Source: Hominisplanchenecus murintestinalis (GTDB lineage: Bacteria; Bacillota; Clostridia; Lachnospirales; Lachnospiraceae). Taken from it: 64,000 bases of DNA. Under the pieces are notes generated by a model. That model was not told where the DNA came from. It did no database searches and saw only the letters and a program-made list of their open reading frames with translations. Positions 6,545 through 14,208 of this stretch are shown here, one piece after another. The stretch's first letter is position 1, and each line of letters starts with the position of its first letter. A program made the translations under genes and the position numbers. The stretch is from NCBI GenBank assembly GCA_004793585.1, contig SRZB01000016.1:1-64000 (forward strand). Reading direction: 5' to 3'.

Positions 6545-7393
6545 ATGAATACGGGATCCTGTGATTTTGCTGTTATTGGCGGGGATATGCGGCAGGTTTA
6601 TGCTGCCCGGATGTTAAAAGAACGGGGATACAGGGTGTGTTGCGCGCTGCTCTGCGGCGATGAGGGATTGCCGGAACAGGAGCTTAGGGAGGCAGTCTGC
6701 TCTGCACGTGTGGTTCTTGCCCCGGTGCCGCTGTCTGTTGACAGGCTTTATTTAAACCAGAAAAGTGGTGAAGGCGCCTTTCCTCTGACAGAGCTTTTGG
6801 ACTGTCTTAAGGAAGGGCAGAAGTTTTACGCAGGATGTATTTCGGAAGAGTTTGCATATGCTGTGTCAGATAAAGGGGCAGAGGCGATTGATATTATGAA
6901 GCAGGAAGAAATTGCGGTTTATAACACAATTGCTACTGCAGAAGGAGCGGTGGCAGAAGCCGTAATGAAGAGTCCGAGAAATCTTCATGGCAGCAGGTGC
7001 CTGGTGCTGGGCTATGGAAAATGCGCGCGGACACTGACGGCGCTTTTGAAAGGCATGCACTGCCAGGTTCAGGTTTGCGCCAGAAATCCTGCGCAATTGG
7101 CGGAGGCGGCTATTTTGGCAGATAAAGCTTTTGAATTTGGAGAACTTGAGGCTGCGCTTCCGGATTATGATTTTATTTTTAATACGGTTCCAGCTATGAT
7201 TTTGAACCGCAGGATGATAGAAAATATGAATTCTGCGGTTTGTATTTTTGATATAGCGTCGGCTCCGGGAGGAGTAGAATTTGAAGCGGCGGAGGAATTG
7301 GGGATTTCTGCATGGCTGTTGCCGGGGCTTCCTGGGAAATATGCGCCTGCATCTTCCGCAGAGGCAATTGTGCGTTATCTTATTGGAAAATAG
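6545..7393 (+). CDS. dpaA: Dipicolinate synthase subunit A
   Basis: This is subunit A of dipicolinate synthase (SpoVFA). Together with subunit B it makes pyridine-2,6-dicarboxylate from dihydrodipicolinate in the mother cell during sporulation. The N terminus DFAVIGGDMRQVYAARML matches the family, and a second Rossmann-type motif, VLGYGKCARTL, is followed by NTVPAMILN. At about 282 residues it is near the usual length. The frame stays open upstream to 6491, but GGGAGG at 6527 favours a TTG at 6539 or this ATG. dpaB follows after 59 bases in the same direction. The integrase repeat ends about 85 bases upstream, so the element lies just ahead of the dpaAB unit. Confidence 0.9.
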   Translation: MNTGSCDFAVIGGDMRQVYAARMLKERGYRVCCALLCGDEGLPEQELREAVCSARVVLAPVPLSVDRLYLNQKSGEGAFPLTELLDCLKEGQKFYAGCISEEFAYAVSDKGAEAIDIMKQEEIAVYNTIATAEGAVAEAVMKSPRNLHGSRCLVLGYGKCARTLTALLKGMHCQVQVCARNPAQLAEAAILADKAFEFGELEAALPDYDFIFNTVPAMILNRRMIENMNSAVCIFDIASAPGGVEFEAAEELGISAWLLPGLPGKYAPASSAEAIVRYLIGK

Positions 7394-7452
7394 ATAACAG
7401 TTTGGCAGGGCTTTTACAAAAATAATTTTAGAATATTGAGGAGAGGAAATTT

Positions 7453-8031
7453 ATGTCATTAAAAAGAAAGAAAATCGGTGTGGCATTTACAGGATCTTTC
7501 TGCACCTATCGGAAAGCATTCCAGGATTTACAGAAGCTGATAGATGAAGGGGCAGAAGTTACGACCATTTTTTCAGATGCGGCACAGTCTATTGACAGCC
7601 GATTTGGACGTGCAGATGATTTTCTGGAGGAAGCAGCGCGGATTACCGGAAAATCAGCGATACGTACGATTGCACAGGCGGAACCGATTGGCCCGGGAAG
7701 CCTTCTGGATGTATTGATTATCCTGCCGTGTACGGGGAATACCATTGCAAAGCTGGCAAATGGCATTACGGATTCACCAGTGCTGATGGCTGCAAAAGCA
7801 CATTTGAGGAATGAGAAGCCGTTAGTGCTTTCAATTTCTACAAATGACGCACTAGGTATGAACATGAAAAATATCGGTCTTCTGCTCAATGCTAAACACA
7901 TTTATTTTGTGCCTTTTGGACAGGATAATCCAGAGAAGAAGCCGAATTCTATGATTGCTAATACAGAATATCTGCTTCCGGCGGTGGAGGCGGCTATAGA
8001 GGGTCGGCAATATCAGCCGATTCTCTGCTGA
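7453..8031 (+). CDS. dpaB: Dipicolinate synthase subunit B
   Basis: This 192-residue flavoprotein-like subunit of dipicolinate synthase (SpoVFB) works with DpaA in spore-core dipicolinate production. The early segment KKIGVAFTGSFCTYRKAF, the central IILPCTGNTIAKLANGI and the late VPFGQDNPEKKPNSMI are typical of the family. The length is normal. GAGGAGAGG precedes the ATG. Its immediate position after dpaA supports a two-gene sporulation operon; asnB begins 85 bases downstream. Confidence 0.93.
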   Translation: MSLKRKKIGVAFTGSFCTYRKAFQDLQKLIDEGAEVTTIFSDAAQSIDSRFGRADDFLEEAARITGKSAIRTIAQAEPIGPGSLLDVLIILPCTGNTIAKLANGITDSPVLMAAKAHLRNEKPLVLSISTNDALGMNMKNIGLLLNAKHIYFVPFGQDNPEKKPNSMIANTEYLLPAVEAAIEGRQYQPILC

Positions 8032-8116
8032 ATCACGTAAGCAGCAGACGACCGTGTGCCAGGCTGGCCTGCTGCCTGTATGTTGTAAAAGATTGTAGTA
8101 GAAAGGAGAACACTGC

Positions 8117-9967
8117 ATGTGCGGAATTGCAGGATTTTGTAACCCTTCAATTGTTTTAGAAGATGAGAAGAACAGATGGCTGCCCATACTTGATGAGATG
8201 AACCGCGTCCAGAGACATAGGGGACCGGATGATGAGGGGGTTTATTTGAAACAGGGCTGCGGACTTGCGCACGTTCGTTTGAAAATCATTGATTTGGTGA
8301 CAGGGCATCAGCCAATGACCTGTCGAAAGGATGGCGGGGAATGCACGATTGTATATAATGGTGAGATTTATAATATGCCGGAGCTGAAAGAGGAGCTTTT
8401 GTCAGAGGGAGCTGTATTTGAGACGGAAAGTGATACGGAAGTCATTCTTCAGGGATATCTCCGCTATGGAGAAGAATATGTGAAAAAGCTCAACGGGATT
8501 TTCGCGTTTGCCATATGGGATTCCCGAACAGAAAGACTTTTTCTTTTCCGTGACAGGCTTGGCGTAAAGCCGTTGTTTTATACCATGAAAGAAGGGATGT
8601 TGGTATTTTCTTCTGAAATAAAAGGGCTGTTTGCCTATCCGGGGGTGAAGCCTATCCTTGACAGGGATGGCTTGTGTGAAATATTTGCGCTGGGTCCTGC
8701 AAAATCTTACGGCAGAGGAGTATTTCAGGGAGTTCGTGAGGTGCTCCCCGGAGAATATCTGTGTTGCAGCCGGGAAGGTATTCAATCGGTTATTTATTGG
8801 AAACTGGAAAGTCATTTGCATGAGGAGTCTTTTGATGAGACGGTAGCACATACAGCATGGCTGGTGGAGGATTCCGTAAAAAAGCAAATGCTTTCTGATA
8901 TTCCTGTCAGCACGTTTTTGTCAGGAGGGATAGACAGCAGCCTGGTAACGGCAATCTGTGCCAGGGAGCTGCATCGCCAGGGGAAGGTACTGAATACGTT
9001 TTCCTTTGATTTCCAGGACAATAGCCGCTATTTTCGCGCCAATGCATTCCAGCCGGGGGAAGACCGCCCATGGGTGGAAAAGATGATAGAATCCTCTCAG
9101 ACGAATCACCGTTTTTTGGAATGTAGTAACATTTTACAATATGAGTATCTGTTTAAGGCGGTAGATGCCAGGGATTTACCATGCATGGCAGATGTAGAGT
9201 CATCTATGCTATATTTCTGTTCTCAGGTGAAGGGGTATAATACAGTAACGCTTACAGGGGAATGTGCGGATGAAATTTTTGGCGGATATCCCTGGTTCCA
9301 CAGCAGGGAGGCGTTTGAAGGGGAGCATTTCCCGTGGACGCCAAGTATGGAGCCGCGAAAACAGCTGCTTAGTGATGATATGCTTCGGGAACTGCCATTG
9401 GAAGAGTATGCGCATACAGCCTATGAGCGCACAGTGAAAGAGACGCCGCAGCTTTTTGGCGAATCTGCCGAAGAAGCACGCAGGCGGGAGATTTCTTATC
9501 TGAATCTGAGATGGTTTATGGTGACACTGTTAGATCGGATGGACCGAACCAGTATGCACTCGGGACTGGAGGCCCGCGTGCCTTTTGCAGATCACCGTAT
9601 TGTGGAATATTTATGGAACGTGCCGTGGGAGATGAAAAGTCATGGGGGGATCGCTAAGGCGCTGCTGCGTCATGCTGCTGCGGGGCTGGTGCCGGAAGAG
9701 GTACTTTGGCGGAAAAAGAGCCCTTATCCGAAGACTTACGATCCGGCGTATGAAAAGCTGTTGGGAGAAAAATTAAAAGAAGTGATTTCAGAGCCGCAGG
9801 CTCCGGTGCGCAGCCTTCTTGATACACAGAAGGTTCGGAAGTTTCTTGACAGCCCATCGGATTATGGAAAGCCTTGGTATGGGCAGCTGATGGCAGGTCC
9901 TCAGATGCTTGCATATATTCTGCAGATTAATTATTGGCTGGAAAAATATCAGATTCAGATATTGTGA
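8117..9967 (+). CDS. asnB: Asparagine synthase (glutamine-hydrolysing)
   Basis: This 616-residue cytoplasmic enzyme converts aspartate, glutamine and ATP to asparagine. After removal of Met1, Cys2 (MCGIAGF) is the N-terminal nucleophile of the class II glutaminase domain (residues 1 to about 200). The ATP-pyrophosphatase loop SGGIDSS lies at 269-275 in the synthetase domain, and GECADEIFGGYPW follows later. The length fits AsnB. GAAAGGAG precedes the ATG. It follows dpaB in the same direction with no obvious terminator between them, so co-transcription is possible; no T-box leader is visible in the 85-base gap. Confidence 0.94.
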   Translation: MCGIAGFCNPSIVLEDEKNRWLPILDEMNRVQRHRGPDDEGVYLKQGCGLAHVRLKIIDLVTGHQPMTCRKDGGECTIVYNGEIYNMPELKEELLSEGAVFETESDTEVILQGYLRYGEEYVKKLNGIFAFAIWDSRTERLFLFRDRLGVKPLFYTMKEGMLVFSSEIKGLFAYPGVKPILDRDGLCEIFALGPAKSYGRGVFQGVREVLPGEYLCCSREGIQSVIYWKLESHLHEESFDETVAHTAWLVEDSVKKQMLSDIPVSTFLSGGIDSSLVTAICARELHRQGKVLNTFSFDFQDNSRYFRANAFQPGEDRPWVEKMIESSQTNHRFLECSNILQYEYLFKAVDARDLPCMADVESSMLYFCSQVKGYNTVTLTGECADEIFGGYPWFHSREAFEGEHFPWTPSMEPRKQLLSDDMLRELPLEEYAHTAYERTVKETPQLFGESAEEARRREISYLNLRWFMVTLLDRMDRTSMHSGLEARVPFADHRIVEYLWNVPWEMKSHGGIAKALLRHAAAGLVPEEVLWRKKSPYPKTYDPAYEKLLGEKLKEVISEPQAPVRSLLDTQKVRKFLDSPSDYGKPWYGQLMAGPQMLAYILQINYWLEKYQIQIL

Positions 9968-10014
9968 GCAGAGAATGGCTTACCGGGGAAGGGAGTTAAC
10001 GGATAAATAGAAAG

Positions 10015-10077
10015 AATTCTGCCCCTGCATATGCGGTGCAAAAGATTGTTCGTATGGCATATGCGGGGGCAGGAATT
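10015..10077. terminator. Large convergent hairpin between asnB and the reductase gene
   Basis: AATTCTGCCCCTGCATATGC (10015-10034) pairs with GCATATGC plus GGGGGCAGGAATT (10057-10077) with minor bulges and a 22-base loop. It sits between two convergent genes. The T runs are weak, so it is called a terminator mainly from position and stem strength. Confidence 0.55.
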
Positions 10078-10081
10078 ATGT

Positions 10082-10615
10082 TTACGAGCAGCTGTAGGTA
10101 ATATCAATGACACCGTTGGTTTCTTTGACATTTTCAATACAGAGCCTCAAGTTCGGGTGCGCCCTGTCAAACAGCGGGATGCCGCCGCCCAGTACAACCG
10201 GCATAATATGCAGATGGAATTCATCAATCATTCCGGCAGCTATAAGCTGATTGGCGAGATTGGAGCCGCCGCAGACCCAGATATGTTTGCCTGACTGTGC
10301 TTTCAACTCTGCCAGAAACTTTTCGGGGCGCCGCTGTATGAAAGCGATGCCTCTTTGGTCATCCATTTCCTTGTGGGTAAAGACATAGCTTTTCAGAGTC
10401 GGGTAAGGCCAGGTATCTGGTGAAAGCTCTTCTGTAATTTGTCGATAAGTATTCATTCCCATTAGAATGGTATCTGTTCCGGAGATGAACTCTTCATATC
10501 CGTAATCTCCGCTGTATTCTTCGGATTTACCTACAAGCTGGCTGACAGAACCGTACTGGTCGGCAATATATCCGTCTAAACTTACTGAAATGTACAAAAT
10601 TACTTTTCTGGCCAT
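10082..10615 (-). CDS. Dihydrofolate reductase/RibD C-terminal family protein
   Basis: The protein (about 177 residues) has the dihydrofolate-reductase-like fold of the RibD C-terminal family. Visible segments are KVILYISVSLDGYIAD at the start, TILMGMNTYRQI in the middle, and IWVCGGSNLANQLI with MPVVLGGGIPLF near the end. Members bind NADPH, but the physiological substrate is generally unknown and I would not call it folate reductase. An ATG 15 bases further upstream overlaps the ribosome binding site GGAGG, so the second ATG (MARKVIL) is the likelier start. It is encoded alone, convergent to asnB. Confidence 0.85.
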   Translation of the reverse strand: MARKVILYISVSLDGYIADQYGSVSQLVGKSEEYSGDYGYEEFISGTDTILMGMNTYRQITEELSPDTWPYPTLKSYVFTHKEMDDQRGIAFIQRRPEKFLAELKAQSGKHIWVCGGSNLANQLIAAGMIDEFHLHIMPVVLGGGIPLFDRAHPNLRLCIENVKETNGVIDITYSCS

Positions 10616-10745
10616 AAAATAAGCCTCCATTTTCTGTCTGCCGGATGCAGACGTTATTTCTGAAGTAACGGTAACATCAGGTTACTGTTTACCTCATGTG
10701 TAGTAACTAATATACTACGAAAGTAAAAAAAGCTCAAGATGAAAG

Positions 10746-10775
10746 TTGTTAAAAAGTACAGGGGTGTGTTATAGT
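10746..10775 (+). promoter_or_regulatory. Possible promoter of the caspase-like gene
   Basis: TTGTTA (10746-10751) and TATAGT (10770-10775) are 18 bases apart, ending 29 bases before the ATG. The match is modest. Confidence 0.4.
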
Positions 10776-10804
10776 GGAATCACTATTTGTAGAGGAGCAG
10801 GGGG

Positions 10805-12823
10805 ATGGACATAAGGAAAAGGGTAGTAAGAGTTGGGATTTTTCTAATGCTATTAGGGGCAATAGTTTTTGGAAAGGATGCGCAGGGGGCTTCAGGAAAA
10901 GCACGTGTATTGCTTGTGACCAGGGGGGAGTATAACGATTCATATAATAGTTTAAGCCCTGCACCGGAAAATGACGGAGAGAATTTCAGACGTGTTCTGG
11001 AGCAGGCATACGGCGAATTGCTTGCAGAAACAGTGGTGAAAAGAAAGGAGGGGGCAGATACAGTTGCAGGTGTACAGAAGGTTGTTTATGAAACGTTTAA
11101 AGACGCAGAGGATGGAGATATTAATTATTTCTACTATTCAGGACATGGGGTGCAGAAAGGAAGCGGGGGTGCGAAGGAGTCAACACTTTTTTTGGCGAAA
11201 GGCCAATATATGACTGCCAAGGACTTGGCAGCGGCTTTTGAGGGAGTTAAGGGAAGAAATATACTGGTGATGGATTGCTGCTATTCCGGGGGGATGGTGA
11301 GCCGGAATGTGCAGGAGGCGTCCGCATCAGAAGGATTTGCAGAAGATTTTGTGGATGCATTTCAGGAGGCGGTTTCAGACAGCGGGACTCGTGCGCGCTC
11401 AGCGCTGACAAGTTCAGGGTTTCAGCTTTTGATGGCGGCGGGGGAAGAAGAGCTTTGCTGGCAGCAGAAAATCAGTGAAAGTAATGAGACGCCGGAGGAA
11501 GAAGCTGTTGAGACAGGGCTGTTTACTGCAACGCTTTCTTACGGGTGCGGTGTGAATCCGGCGAGGGTTGGGAAAGAGACAGGATATGGTTTAGATACGG
11601 CATCTGCAGATTATAATCTGGATGGGGAAATATCATTGGAAGAGATTACAAGATACATAGAGAATACGTATCATTATACAGCGAATCATGTAAGGTGTTA
11701 TCCGGCGAATGACAGCAGGAGCTTTCTCCCCGTGGGAGAAGGGCTTACACCCGGCGCAGCTTTTGGAAATATTGTTCCTGCTAAGGATTCTGCAGGCAAT
11801 GCGATCGTAAAACTGTTTGGCCATATGAAACAGGGAGTGCTGGCGGAATATGCGGTTTATCAGGGGGATACGGAAGACCCGGATGAAGCGACGCCTTATC
11901 TGAGCTGCTATATATACAGTGAAGCAGACTATGCGGAGCAGGGAAGTGAGCCTGTAAAGATTTTGGGAAAAAATATGTTGATGCAGGTTGTGCCTACAGA
12001 CTACCAGGCGATAGGACATGGAAATGTACTCGAAAGAGGAAATTGCTATCGTAATTTTTATTGGGATGGAAAAAATTCGGCCGGACAGCCGGTGGAGGAA
12101 GGTATGTATTATGCAGTGGTGAACGCTGCGGGTGCAGTGGAGGGTTCCAGAAGGGCAGCAGTATATGTGAAAGCGCCGGTTCCAGAAGAGACAGAACCCG
12201 GGGCTCCGTCAAATCCACAAGAACCATCGAAATCGGAAACGGAAAAAATGACGGAAACAGACCAGGAAAGACCTTCAGAGGCGCCAGGCACGACAGAAAC
12301 AAAGAAGGAAGAAACGAAACAAGATACCAAGCCGGAAACGGTAAGTATAAAGATAGGGAAAAAAGCAGTAAAGAGCATTACTATGGGGAAGAAGGAAAAA
12401 GTTCTGCTGATACCTGCCGTTCGCCCACAAGGAAGTAAGGTGTCGTATACTTCCTCTAATCCCAGGATAGCGTCAGTGGATGCACAGGGGAAAGTCAAGG
12501 CGAAAAAAGTGGGACGTGCGGTGATTACTGTGCGTACTGCAAAAGGAACGTCCGCTAATTTGAGTATCCGTGTGAAAAAGGCGCCCACTAAAATTATGTT
12601 TTCAGCTAGGAAAAAAACTCTGAAGGCCGGAGAGAGCAGCAGGATAAAAGTTAGATTTCCGGCAAAGTCCGGCAGCTACAAAATTATCTTTACCAGCAGC
12701 AGAAAAAAAGTGGCGGCAGTAGGGGCGGATGGGAAAATCAGGGCTTTGAAAAAAGGAAAAACAATAATCACTGCCCGCAGCTTTAATGGGAAAAAAGCCA
12801 GGATAGCGGTAACAGTGAAATAG
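10805..12823 (+). CDS. Secreted caspase-like (C14-type) protein with FlgD-like and Ig-like domains
   Basis: A 672-residue exported protein. A signal peptide spans about residues 1-30. The next 280 residues form a caspase-like clan CD domain with the His motif SGHG (His114) and Cys motif DCCYSGG (Cys158/159; 159 aligns with the usual catalytic position). A short segment near residue 280 (DYNLDGEISLEEI) is EF-hand/dockerin-like and may bind calcium. Around 385-445 lies a FlgD-type Ig fold (NFYWDGKNSAGQPVEEGMYY), then a Pro/Glu/Thr linker, then two Big_2-like domains (about 510-672) rich in Lys. No sortase motif is seen; the basic tail may hold it to the wall. The substrate is unknown, and the catalytic residues appear intact. 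Confidence 0.82.
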   Translation: MDIRKRVVRVGIFLMLLGAIVFGKDAQGASGKARVLLVTRGEYNDSYNSLSPAPENDGENFRRVLEQAYGELLAETVVKRKEGADTVAGVQKVVYETFKDAEDGDINYFYYSGHGVQKGSGGAKESTLFLAKGQYMTAKDLAAAFEGVKGRNILVMDCCYSGGMVSRNVQEASASEGFAEDFVDAFQEAVSDSGTRARSALTSSGFQLLMAAGEEELCWQQKISESNETPEEEAVETGLFTATLSYGCGVNPARVGKETGYGLDTASADYNLDGEISLEEITRYIENTYHYTANHVRCYPANDSRSFLPVGEGLTPGAAFGNIVPAKDSAGNAIVKLFGHMKQGVLAEYAVYQGDTEDPDEATPYLSCYIYSEADYAEQGSEPVKILGKNMLMQVVPTDYQAIGHGNVLERGNCYRNFYWDGKNSAGQPVEEGMYYAVVNAAGAVEGSRRAAVYVKAPVPEETEPGAPSNPQEPSKSETEKMTETDQERPSEAPGTTETKKEETKQDTKPETVSIKIGKKAVKSITMGKKEKVLLIPAVRPQGSKVSYTSSNPRIASVDAQGKVKAKKVGRAVITVRTAKGTSANLSIRVKKAPTKIMFSARKKTLKAGESSRIKVRFPAKSGSYKIIFTSSRKKVAAVGADGKIRALKKGKTIITARSFNGKKARIAVTVK

Positions 12824-12899
12824 GGAGTGGCCTGGAGTAAGTAACTTTCCGTTAAATGAGAACTTGAATGTGGAGCAGCAGCGTTTCGTTAGAAATATA

Positions 12900-12990
12900 G
12901 TGTTAACTATAGAGATAATTTGGTTGACAATGGAGAGGGTATCTACTATAATGGCAATAGTCAACCAAATGAGAAATGAGGGTTGACAAT
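12900..12990 (+). promoter_or_regulatory. bioY promoter with two BirA-like operators
   Basis: TTGACA (12924-12929), a 17-base spacer and TATAAT (12947-12952) form a consensus promoter. TGTTAAC, 15 bases, GTTGACAA (12901-12930) fits the biotin-repressor (BirA) box pattern TTGTTAAC-N15-GTTAACAA and covers the -35. A second box, AGTCAAC, 16 bases, GTTGACAA (12959-12989), lies downstream of the -10. Biotin control of bioY is inferred from this match and from known BirA biology. Confidence 0.75.
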
Positions 12991-13017
12991 TCGAAAGAGG
13001 TATGAGGAGAGGTACTT

Positions 13018-13581
13018 ATGGAAGGTAAAAAACAATTGTCAACAAAATCTATTATTCTGGTGGGAATGTTTGCAGCGGTGCTGGCAGTCATGTCTCAGAT
13101 TGCGATTCCTATGCCGTCAGGCGTGCCCATGACACTGCAGACGTTTGCAGTAGCTTTGGCAGGCGCGGTGCTGGGGTGGAAGCTGGGCGCATTATCAGCG
13201 CTTGTTTATCTGCTTCTGGGTGCGGCGGGGGTTCCGGTATTTTCAGGAATGAGCGGCGGACTGGGTGTTTTGCTGGGAAAGACGGGCGGTTTCATTTTTG
13301 GGTTTATTTTCATGGCGCTGCTGTGCGGGCTGGGAGCGGCTCAGAAGAACAAAGGAATTAGAGGAATCTGTGGACTTGCGGGCCTGGCAGTCTGCCATGT
13401 CCTGGGCGTTTTGCAGTTTATGGTGCTGACACAGGTGTCTTTTGTGGAATCGGCAGTTCTTGTATCAGTTCCTTTTCTGCTTAAAGGCATTGTTTCTGTA
13501 GCGCTGGCATTTGTAATAGGGGAAATTCTGCGAAAGGCTTTGAATGCGGCAAACATATTGACTTATGCAAAGAAAGCTTAG
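13018..13581 (+). CDS. bioY: Biotin ECF transporter substrate-binding component BioY
   Basis: This 187-residue membrane protein captures biotin. In Firmicutes it usually works with shared ECF ATPases and EcfT, which are not in this window. The hallmark segments are IPMPSGVPMTLQTFAVALAG (residues 26-45) and the following GWKLGALSALVYLLLGAAGVPVF-type stretch. About six hydrophobic segments are visible, and the length is normal. GGAGAGG lies 6 bases before the ATG. A strong promoter overlapped by two BirA-like boxes precedes it, so expression should rise when biotin is scarce. It overlaps the next gene by 17 bases. Confidence 0.93.
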   Translation: MEGKKQLSTKSIILVGMFAAVLAVMSQIAIPMPSGVPMTLQTFAVALAGAVLGWKLGALSALVYLLLGAAGVPVFSGMSGGLGVLLGKTGGFIFGFIFMALLCGLGAAQKNKGIRGICGLAGLAVCHVLGVLQFMVLTQVSFVESAVLVSVPFLLKGIVSVALAFVIGEILRKALNAANILTYAKKA

Positions 13582-13981
13582 AGTACATCATCTGCTGTGC
13601 ATTCCGCTGTTTCAGGGATATGGGTATAGCGATAGCTTCAGCAGAAATATGGAAGCGCAGATAGAATATCTCAAGGCACATGCAGACGAGAAGATTTCAC
13701 TGGTGTGCGCCCCGGATATGATATGTGAGAGATGCCCAAATCTGAAAGACGGGAAATTTTGCCGGGAGTCAGGGGACAGAGTCAGGGAAAAGGACAGGCG
13801 GCTGTATGAATCTCTGGGATTGGAAGGAGAATGCTTTACTTTTCGATTACTGCTTCAAAGAGCAGAGAATGCGGTGACGGAAACAGTCTTTTTAGAGTCC
13901 TGCCAAGACTGTGAATGGCGGGAAAGGGGGTTGTGCTCCTGGGAAAAATACCGGAGAGGCCTAAAGAACATGTATATTTAA
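13565..13981 (+). CDS. DUF1284 family protein
   Basis: A 138-residue cytoplasmic protein of unknown function matching my recollection of DUF1284. It opens with LRVHHLLCIPLFQGYGYS and has paired cysteines (CERCPNL near residues 56-59, CQDCEW near 117-120) that could bind a metal or Fe-S cluster. The start overlaps the end of bioY by 17 bases, so translation is likely coupled; whether it has a link to biotin is unknown. Confidence 0.78.
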   Translation: MQRKLRVHHLLCIPLFQGYGYSDSFSRNMEAQIEYLKAHADEKISLVCAPDMICERCPNLKDGKFCRESGDRVREKDRRLYESLGLEGECFTFRLLLQRAENAVTETVFLESCQDCEWRERGLCSWEKYRRGLKNMYI

Positions 13982-14072
13982 AGGAGGTCTTTTGCGGCAT
14001 GGCTGCAGAGGGCAGCGATATGTTTTGTGAAAAGTCACGAAGTTTAATCTTTTGTATGGTGAAAAAAACAAA

Positions 14073-14130
14073 GAAATGTCCATTTTCCGCATGAAGGGAA
14101 ATGGACATTTCCAGTGTTTTGTGCTATGAT
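14073..14130 (+). promoter_or_regulatory. nifJ promoter overlapped by a 16-bp palindrome
   Basis: TGGACA (14102-14107), a 17-base spacer and TATGAT (14125-14130) form a plausible promoter about 80 bases before nifJ. GAAATGTCCATTTTCC (14073-14088) pairs with GGGAAATGGACATTTC (14096-14111), so the palindrome covers the -35. It may be an operator, or the terminator of the upstream gene sharing space with the promoter. It lacks a clear T run, which favours the operator reading. Confidence 0.55.
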
Positions 14131-14208
14131 TAACACATATGGCAAAACATAGGAAATATGTATGAAAGGATTCTATGCGAGTCCAAAAAATAAGGAGGAA
14201 AAGCAAAA

